Part shown: positions 43,061 to 50,000 of the stretch, piece by piece
Layout of the letters: each line of letters opens with the position of its first letter
Position numbering within the stretch: position 1 is the stretch's first letter
Origin: Chrysomallon squamiferum
Taxonomy: Eukaryota > Mollusca > Gastropoda > Neomphalida > Peltospiridae
Direction of reading: 5' to 3'
Assembly: GCA_012295275.1 (NCBI GenBank)
Contig: CM022670.1
Coordinates: 10,427,083 to 10,477,082, forward strand
Length of the DNA stretch: 50,000 nucleotides
The notes under the pieces: model-generated
What the model was told of the DNA's origin: nothing
The model's input: only the letters and a program-made list of their open reading frames with translations
The model's database searches: none
Made by a program: the position numbers and the translations under genes

Positions 43061-43490
43061 AGGAAAAAAAAAAAAATGTTTTATATGTGTGTTTGACTTT
43101 GAAATCAGTAAATTTAAATTTAAGAAAAAAAAAATTTAAATTTAAAAAAAAAAAGTAAAAATAATAATTAAAAAAAAATTATATTGAAAGGAATTGTTCG
43201 TCTGAATTATATTGCTTAGTACTTTAAGGTTTATGAATTTTTTTTTTTTTTTGTTCGAAAATTTAATTATAAACATTCCCTGTGAAACCTTGCCCGTGAA
43301 AAAGCATTCATTTGTTTTAATTTTCTTCTTTTTTTTTTTTTTTTTTTTACCTTTTTTGTTCTCGGAATTTAATATGTTTATTTCATCATTTTAATTTTAT
43401 TGGTAGTTGTGGCGGTAGGCTTAATAGTAATAACGAAAAACCAGCATCTACCACTATTACTGCTGCAACTACTCTTGATCCTGCTGGTGT
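43061..43490. repeat. Homopolymer-rich AT sequence
   Basis: A-runs at 43063-43076 and 43145-43154, T-runs at 43239-43252 and 43330-43349, and a palindromic AAATTTAAATTT pair around 43110-43143. Confidence 0.85.
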
Positions 43491-43493
43491 TTC

Positions 43494-43494
43494 A

Positions 43495-43525
<31 letters not shown>

Positions 43526-43625
43526 TTACTGATGCTGTTACTACTACTACCATCGCTCCTATTGCCACTACTGCTGATGCTACTAATACAACTTCTACCA
43601 CTACCGTTACTATTACTATTACTAT
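43494..43625. repeat. (CTA/CTG)n triplet tract
   Basis: Pure (CTA)n at 43496-43524 and imperfect triplets after it. Both-strand open frames (Val-rich, Leu-rich) are repeat products. Confidence 0.94.
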
Positions 43626-44015
43626 TGCACACACTACTATTATATCAAAACTGTTATTAGTATCATGAATTCTACTAGTGTTACTTATACTAACAGCAGC
43701 TCTAGTAACAGCAGAGCAGAAATGGTAAAATAGCAGGAATGGTAAAAGCTCTGGTATCTGTAGTCTCTGGAATCTGCAAACTCATTTTGACTAAAATCAG
43801 ACTTTTTTTTTTTTTCCATTCCCAAAATAACAACATAAATCAAAATATATTTATAATTCACAATCCCTTTCATACTTGTTGAAGCGAGATGATATCTTGT
43901 CAGACTAAATGTCATGATTCATGTGTTTGAGCGAAAAAACAAAAAAAAAAAAAAAAAACAAAAACAAGAGAGCTGTGTATTGTGAGTATATGCCTGATGT
44001 TCGAAAGCCATATAT
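43626..44015. other. Unique sequence with A-run
   Basis: A-run near 43942-43957, T-run 43803-43815. No gene. Confidence 0.5.
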
Positions 44016-44019
44016 ACAG

Positions 44020-44300
44020 TTGTATGTATGTATACGTGCATGTATGTATGTATGTATGTATGTATGTGTATGTGTGTATGTATGTATGTATGTATGTATA
44101 TGTGTATGTATGTATGTATGTGTGTGTGTATGTATGTATGTATATGTATATGCATGATTGTGTGTATGTATGAATGTATGTAGGTGCGTATGTATCAATA
44201 TATTTATATATGTATGTAATGCGTATGATGTATATGTGTGTGTATGTATGCATGTATGTATGTATTATGTATATGTATGTGTGTAAGCATACATGTATGT
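44020..44300. repeat. (GTAT)n with GTGT variants, about 280 bp
   Basis: Interrupted tetranucleotide array like the one at 5.5 kb. His-Thr-Tyr-Ile and Cys-Met-Tyr-Val frames are artefacts. Confidence 0.95.
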
Positions 44301-44780
44301 ACTTGCGCATGTAGTGTATTTATATCTGCATTATCGTCTCTCTTTTCAAACTGTGCTTAAAACTACTAAGATTTAAACAATGTACGTACAACCACTGCCG
44401 TCTCCAACACACTCACAAAGTGCCGTGAAGTGGTGCGTCAGATAAAATTTAGAACCTCGTTATTTCCATTTGCAATTCTTCTGCTTTGCCTTTCTCCAGT
44501 TTATTTAATATATCTTGCAAATGGTATGCGAAGAGAATCTTGTCGAACGCTACTTAATATCTCAGTGATTGTCAAATAATTCAATTTTCCTTAGCTGCCA
44601 CCTGCGTCAGCGAGAGGAATAATCTCAAAATGGTTCCTGCATCTGGTATATTTGAAAATTGCCTTAGGTAGAAGCATTCTGATGGGTATGTGAAATGGTG
44701 TCCCTGTTTTCATCTCTTCATATTAACTTTAGATGATGAATTGTGAAATAAATCGTCAAATCGTATTAACGTTTAAGAAC
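44301..44780. other. Unique sequence
   Basis: Complex sequence without recognised gene or motif cluster. Confidence 0.45.
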
Positions 44781-44897
44781 AAAAAAAAAAAAAAAAAAAA
44801 AAAAATGGAAGAAGAAATTTTAAATTTCTTGGGGCAAAGCGAGAAAGGAAAAGCGTAAACTACAATTTGTTTTTTTTTTTTTTTTTTTTTTTTTTTT
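44781..44897. repeat. Poly(A)25 and poly(T)28 facing each other
   Basis: A-run at 44781-44805 and T-run at 44870-44897 separated by 64 bp of unique sequence. The two can pair as a hairpin stem of about 25 A:T pairs. May be two retroposon tails in opposite orientation. Confidence 0.85.
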
Positions 44898-45044
44898 AGC
44901 AGTTATGTTTTTATGTTGTTATCTTCCGTAAAAAAAATAAAAAATAAAATAAAGATTGAAAAGTGGTTTAATTAAATAAAGGTCTTTAGATTTAAACTGA
45001 CAGGGTTACTTCGACATTTTATTGTTATTGCTGCTGTTGTTTTA

Positions 45045-45310
45045 TTTTTATTATGATCATTATCATCGTCGTCGTTGTCGACGTCATCATCATTATCATA
45101 ACAAAAATCAACATTATTATCTTATCAACATCATCATCATCCTTTTATTATTATTACTGTTGTTGTTGTTACTTTTTCGCTTTCTGTGATATTATCATAA
45201 TCATTATTATCAGTAAGTTATTAGCAGTCAAGCTGCTACTTTTTTTACTTCTTTTATTTTATACAACTATTTGTTTTTATTCTTGTTATAGGCCTATTCT
45301 TTTTATTCTT

Positions 45311-45373
<63 letters not shown>

Positions 45374-45425
45374 TTTGTTGTTGTTGTTGTTGTTGTTAGT
45401 GTTACTGTTGTTATTGTTACTGATT
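45045..45425. repeat. Compound (ATC/ATT/TTC/GTT)n, about 380 bp
   Basis: Triplets shift from ATC and GTC through ATT, TTC (45308-45340) and ATT to GTT. Poly-Ile, Leu and Asn frames are artefacts. Confidence 0.95.
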
Positions 45426-46184
45426 AAAATCTTTTTTAAGTATTTCATTATTATACCCAAGGAACACAGTACACTGCTAATCATGTACGTTATAACTTGA
45501 ATATTTCGTATAAAACAACATTTGACCGCTAAGCCTTTGGCAGCATTTTATAATAATTTCTTTTCCCGCCAAAGTCTTTAACCAGTAATGTCCATTTACC
45601 ATTGCCTCGAGGGGACACGTAATTACAACCCACTAAGGAAAATATTTATGTAACTCTTCTTCTTTTTTTTTTGGCATGATTCATATCACAAAACTGACCG
45701 GACCGCGACGCCGTATCTTCATTTTCATAATCTCCTGGCATCCACTGACATATTTTCTTTAATAAAAAAAAAAAAAACTTCAGAATAAATTCGTGATTTC
45801 AATGGAAGAAGACAGAGAAAAAGAAAGGTCACACCGACCCAGACTGTTTGACTTAATTGGTTTCTAGTAAAAGTGAACGAGTTTGGAAATGGGCGATAGA
45901 GCAAGCATCTAGAAAGTGGTCTAAGAACTGAAGTAAATTTTGTTACACCGATCACCAGTCGAAAGTGTCCCGCGCGACGTGATTACGTCTGCACGTATAC
46001 AGGAGAAGCGTCCACTTTTCGAAATTAAAACAGACGTAAGCCGTAGACCTTTTCTTGGCAGATTGTCTTTGATTTCGTTTCTGAAGTTGACCTCCTTGAT
46101 CACGTTATTCTGCTTACGAGCGTCTTTAGTTGGGGTTTTTGGTTTTTGTTTATTTTGTTTTTCTTATTTATTTATTGTTTATTG

Positions 46185-46190
<6 letters not shown>
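45426..46190. other. Mostly unique sequence
   Basis: Complex and CpG-containing around 45940-46110 (CCCGCGCGACGTG). Open frames on both strands there, none recognised. Confidence 0.45.

Positions 46191-46232
<42 letters not shown>
46191..46232. repeat. (ATT)n
   Basis: Pure ATT repeat. Confidence 0.96.
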
Positions 46233-46241
<9 letters not shown>

Positions 46242-46392
46242 TTAATGCTTGTTTATGAATTAGATCATCTGAATTTGTTATTGTCGCTACAACTGGTTTC
46301 GGTTTTCTTCTTATCAAAACCGTTTTTAATCTTCGCAGCCTGAATTTCTTTTCTACTTGAAATATTTTCAATGATTTTTTATTTTATTTTTT

Positions 46393-46720
46393 GATTTCTT
46401 CATCATGATCATAATAATCATCATCATAATCATCATCATCATCTTTTTCTATTTTTCAATTTTTTTAGTTTACTGTCATAATTGTTAGTATTTACCATCA
46501 TCATTATTATTATCATCATGACCATTATCATCATCACAGTCGTTATTATCATCATCATGGTAGTTATTATCAACGTGACTGCCATTGTCATAGTCACAGG
46601 CATTATTATTCTCATAGCATCACGGTTATTATCATCATCATCATGATCAGTGTCATCGTAACCTTTATCACTATCGTCATAGTGGATTATTAAAGTCATC
46701 ACAGGCATTATCATTACAGT
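46393..46720. repeat. Imperfect (ATC)n, about 330 bp
   Basis: ATC and ATT triplets with CAGTCAC-type interruptions that recur (ATCATCACAGTCGTTATT, ATAGTCACAGGCATTATT, GTCATCACAGGCATTATC), so a longer unit of 50-90 bp may overlie the triplets. The Asp/Met-rich minus frame is repeat-derived. Confidence 0.93.
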
Positions 46721-47365
46721 CACTTCTCTTTTCATTCTACTTCCTCCACGCATTTTTCAATTTTCTTATTAAACTGTGAATTAAAAAAAAAAAAAAAAAA
46801 AAAAACGCAGTCTCTGCACGTATAGTCAATTTTATTCGCGATAAAAACGACGATTGATTAACGCCAGACAATCAATGTACCATTTCTCTGCGTATACTGA
46901 GATCCCCATTTTTTATATTTTTTTTTTTGTTGTTGTTTTTTTTTTCTCGTCTTTTAATTCTTTTTTCGCCGCTTTTTCTTCCTTCTTGCGTAAGAATATA
47001 TAGCTCTTACATCATAATGTTCCAGTATTATAAGCGTTTATATCTCCCTGCGAAAGTTTACTGCTGATTAAACTAACGTTTTTTATTGCCAAAAACGATG
47101 TCCCTGACAACTGTTATTGTCTTTGGCTTAATTATTTGAGTATAAAATACAAAACTTTAATAAAAAGATACCATAAAGCTTTCGTCGTTCTGTGACAAAA
47201 GTCGTAAAAATAACAAAGCTAGTCTAAATTTAATTTACTCGTCGTTAAAGTCTCTGCATAAAATAGAAATATTTTCATATTTTATATTTTCCACACACGT
47301 ACAGGGTCCAGAGTTTCAAGAAAGCGGACGGTGTATGTCATTGTTTAGAATCGGTGTGATATTCA
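46721..47365. other. AT-rich unique sequence
   Basis: A-run at 46783-46804, T-rich near 46910-46950. No gene. Confidence 0.55.
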
Positions 47366-47368
47366 ATA

Positions 47369-47370
<2 letters not shown>

Positions 47371-47402
<32 letters not shown>
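47371..47402. repeat. (AAT)n
   Basis: Pure AAT repeat. Confidence 0.95.
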
Positions 47403-47612
47403 TATAGAAGTTAAGTTGTTAACGTATAATTTGAAGATCTTTGTTCAATTAGAAGACAGTTTTTAAACTTCTGTATTTTATGGAAATTAACAATATATAT
47501 ATAAAAAAATTAATTTCGTTAATACTGTATGACGATTTATTTCACATTCCGTCTTCTAAGTTAAGATAAAGAGATAAAAGCAGGAACATCAGTTCGTTAT
47601 TGTCAAATAAAA

Positions 47613-47740
47613 TACATACATTACTAAACTTAGCAAAAGTTGTTGTTTTGTTAAATAAATAAATAAATGCATACATACATACATACATACGTAGATACAT
47701 ACATACATACATACATTCCTAAACTTAGCAAAAGTTGTTG
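47613..47740. repeat. 33-bp direct repeat, 95 bp apart
   Basis: Copies at 47613-47645 and 47708-47740 share ACATACATT, then one changed base, then CTAAACTTAGCAAAAGTTGT with TG at the end. Between them lie (AAAT)n and (CATA)n. Either a tandem duplication of about 95 bp followed by loss, or a short insertion flanked by an unusually long duplication. Confidence 0.9.
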
Positions 47741-48050
47741 AAAACTGGAAAAAATTCAACTGGTTATCTGACATAATGTTAATCATATAGTTTGTACAGA
47801 CTATATGTACAAAATAGCTCTGGTTCTGTAACTATTACTGTTTCTTTTACTATTGTTGTTGTTTGTTTGATTTTTTTTGTGTTTTTTTTTTTTTGTGTTT
47901 TTATTTTTTTATTTTTATTTTTTTGTTAAATAAATAAATAAATAAATAATGGAACTCACTTCCAGGACAATCCATTTCACGTCTTTGATTAGTAATTTTA
48001 AATTTCTTTCACTGATGTCGGTACTAAAGGAAATCAGCATCACGACTGTC
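47741..48050. other. AT-rich sequence
   Basis: T-rich low complexity at 47868-47925 and (AAAT)n at 47928-47948. Nothing else recognised. Confidence 0.55.
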
Positions 48051-48053
48051 TTT

Positions 48054-48098
48054 ATGACGTCAAACAATTATCTGACGTAATAGTCATTCAGACGTCAG
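48054..48098. promoter_or_regulatory. CRE cluster
   Basis: A full TGACGTCA palindrome near 48055, TGACGTAA near 48073 and GACGTCA near 48091 give three CREB/ATF-type sites at about 18-bp spacing. No promoter context is visible. Confidence 0.35.
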
Positions 48099-48154
48099 AA
48101 CAGAAAGCATAGGTATTTAATTTATTAATGTATTTGTTTACTTTTATTATTATA

Positions 48155-48235
48155 AGTAGCAGCAGTAACAGTCACAGTGGTAATAGCGGTAGCTGCAGTA
48201 GTAGCAGCAGCCGTAGCAATTGTAGAAGTAGTAAT
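48155..48235. repeat. Imperfect (AGT/AGC)n
   Basis: AGC, AGT and GGT triplets like the tract at 41.1 kb. Confidence 0.9.
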
Positions 48236-48534
48236 CTTGTATCGTAGGGATAACAAAAGGTTGGTCACAAAGATACGTTTGCTTGTTTATTTGTTGTTGT
48301 TTTTTGTTGTTGTGTGTAGTGGTTTGTTTTTTGGTTTTGTGTATGTGTATGTGTGTTTATAATTTTGCTGGTTTGCTTGTTTATCGCTGTTTGCTTCTTT
48401 TTTTAAATTAATGTTTTAATTGTATTAATGAGTATAAAGGATTTTTCGTAGCGTTTTGTATACATAGTTTTGACACTGCCTAAGTGTATAGTGTCATTTT
48501 ATGTTCATAATGACAATAACAACGACTACACTGC
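48236..48534. other. T- and GT-rich sequence
   Basis: GTTGTTTTTTG-type low complexity. No gene. Confidence 0.55.
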
Positions 48535-48745
48535 TCTAATAATAATAATAATAACAACAACAACAACAACAATAGTAATAATAATAGTGTTAGAAGTTGT
48601 AATAATATAAATAGTAGTCGTAGTAGTACTAGTAGTTGTTGTTGTAGTAACAACAGCAATACTTCAGCGATGATGATGTTCACGGTTATGATTGTGGTGG
48701 TGGCGGTGTTGATGTTGATATTGATGACGATGATGGTGATGAACA
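48535..48745. repeat. (AAT)n, (AAC)n, (AGT)n and (GAT)n compound
   Basis: Succession of four triplet types. The Leu-rich minus frame is repeat-derived. Confidence 0.94.
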
Positions 48746-49290
48746 CTGAAGATAAAGAACAAGAAACAGCTCTATCAGAAGGATTATTACCACAATGAAA
48801 ATCAGTGATGATAAAAACTAACTAACGCTGATAAAAGGTTTTGAAAAGTAAATTTCTTTACAAAACCAAAAAAAAAACAAGAATAATAATCTATACGTCG
48901 ATAGTGAGAACACAGCAACTGTCAAAGTTACGAAACACAAACGATTCCGCGTTATTTGCAGACACTTCTAAACATTACATCAGCGTAAACAGTGAGCCAA
49001 ACAACAGTAAATCAAGACGGTAAAAGGGGCATCTCCTCGCATCAATCACTTTGATTTCATGATAGATAAATATTTACAGGCAACATTTCAAATAAGTAAT
49101 TAGAAATCTTGGGCCTCGGTTTCTCTCAAGATTAATGGCGCGACTTGCATATCGTTTTCGCTTTGTGAGAGTCTGAGAAATTGGAAAACGTCCTGGGTCA
49201 AAATTAACGGGTTCCTTAGACCATTCTACTTATTTATCTGATGGGTTCAGTGCAGAATACGATATCAAATCTTTGTTGATGTCCTCCTTT
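48746..49290. other. Unique sequence
   Basis: Complex stretch with some CpG. No exon or motif cluster that I can support. Confidence 0.45.
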
Positions 49291-49294
49291 GCCC

Positions 49295-49502
49295 TGGACG
49301 TAGAATTCAATAGTTTGGTTCCACTACAAAAAGGATTTTGATGTGCAACTAAAAACAGTATTTGCAGCACAAAGGTTTTTGCATCTGGCTTGATTTCCAT
49401 TACAGAAATTTTTGAATATGTACCAGTTAAAAAAGCCTTTTAATTTCTGACAGTTACTCTGGTTCCAATACAAAGATTTTTACAAGTAACATGATACAAA
49501 GA
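49295..49502. repeat. Degenerate tandem repeat, about 34 bp
   Basis: ACAAA(G)GATTTT-type cores lie at 49326, 49369, 49402, 49470 and 49496 (spacings 43, 33, 68 and 26), often preceded by GGTTCCA or TTCCATT. The 68-bp gap equals two units with the middle one decayed. No coding frame. Confidence 0.5.
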
Positions 49503-49524
49503 TTCTTAATATTTAAGACATACG

Positions 49525-49625
49525 ATCATACATACACACATAAATACATGCGTATAAATACATACATACACAAATATACAAACACTGACACATACATGCA
49601 TGCGTACATAAATGCATACATAACA
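49525..49625. repeat. Degenerate (ATAC)n
   Basis: CATACATACACA-type units with substitutions. Confidence 0.88.
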
Positions 49626-50000
49626 AAGTGTATTAAAATATTTTACTCCTTAATATTTAAAAAATATATATGTTTTTATTTTATTTTATTATATTTTATT
49701 TGTTATTATAAATTTTTGTCTTTTGTGTTATTGGTTGTTGTTTTTTTGTTGGTTTTTTCTTTTTTCTTTAATCAATATAATTTCCGGACTATCTCAAAAT
49801 CTTTGTTTTTCTTCTTCTTCTTTGTTATTATTATCATCATTATTTCTGATTTTGTACTTCTACGATTTTAATCTCTGCAATCAAGAGTTTTAGTTTTTCA
49901 CCTTAAAACCTCAATTAACGTGACTGATAATCTGTATCAAGTTAACATAACTCAAAACGTCACATTTTCTAACATATCTCCGATCTCGGTTTTTTCCGCT
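49626..50000. other. AT- and T-rich sequence to window end
   Basis: (TTTTA)n near 49675-49700, T-rich 49735-49770, otherwise unique. No gene seen at the edge. Confidence 0.55.

Noticed and set aside
43905-44310. 132-codon minus frame of His, Thr, Tyr and Ile
   Set aside because: GTAT repeat translation; alternative frames of the same length overlap it.

Overview
This is eukaryotic, strongly AT-rich, non-coding DNA with an extreme load of simple repeats: mono-, di-, tri- and tetranucleotide tracts occur every few hundred bases. I find no protein-coding gene, rRNA, complete tRNA, CRISPR array or recognisable transposase or reverse transcriptase. Long open frames are translations of microsatellites (poly-Leu, Ile, Asn, Tyr-Ile, Cys-Val) or chance frames without a plausible gene structure. 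tRNA-derived SINE-like pieces, a repeat ending in GGATATAAATCT followed by (GTT)n, and abundant ATAC/GTAT, GAAA and GA tracts suggest an invertebrate, most likely a mollusc and perhaps a cephalopod such as an octopus. That assignment is an inference from style, not a demonstrated match.

The window looks like a gene desert or a very long intron, built from three layers. (1) Simple repeats and homopolymers throughout. (2) Old, decayed tandem arrays that a microsatellite mask would miss: about 1.5 kb with a 68-bp period at 8.6-10.1 kb; 60-68 bp at 13.85-14.49 kb; about 65 bp at 17.42-17.78 kb; about 20 bp at 16.3-16.64 kb; about 34 bp at 49.3-49.5 kb; and about 45 bp at the left edge. There are also SINE remnants (5.4, 21.6, possibly 38.2 kb), a GTGTCC-motif repeat family (3.7-4.7 kb) and a near-perfect 65-bp-arm inverted repeat (39.5-39.75 kb). 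(3) Short islands of complex, GC-richer, CpG-containing sequence of 100-400 bp.

The islands are the most interesting layer. Five carry a 14-bp RFX X-box fitting GTYNYYATRRNAAC (13.69, 20.08, 23.70, 37.21 and 41.31 kb), where my rough estimate of chance is well below one. Several combine it with CCAAT boxes, full CRE palindromes, E-boxes or forkhead sites. Other islands hold a SOX-POU-SOX group with a nuclear-receptor half-site (29.1-29.4 kb), an NFI site beside a GATA palindrome (26.8-26.9 kb), K50-homeodomain sites (11.05-11.17 kb) and a CTCF-like site (34.88 kb). At 33.6-35.0 kb a promoter-like stretch precedes a consensus 5' splice site on the minus strand, so an untranslated first exon of a minus-strand gene is possible. 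I read the window as a candidate cis-regulatory landscape; no function is proven by sequence alone.
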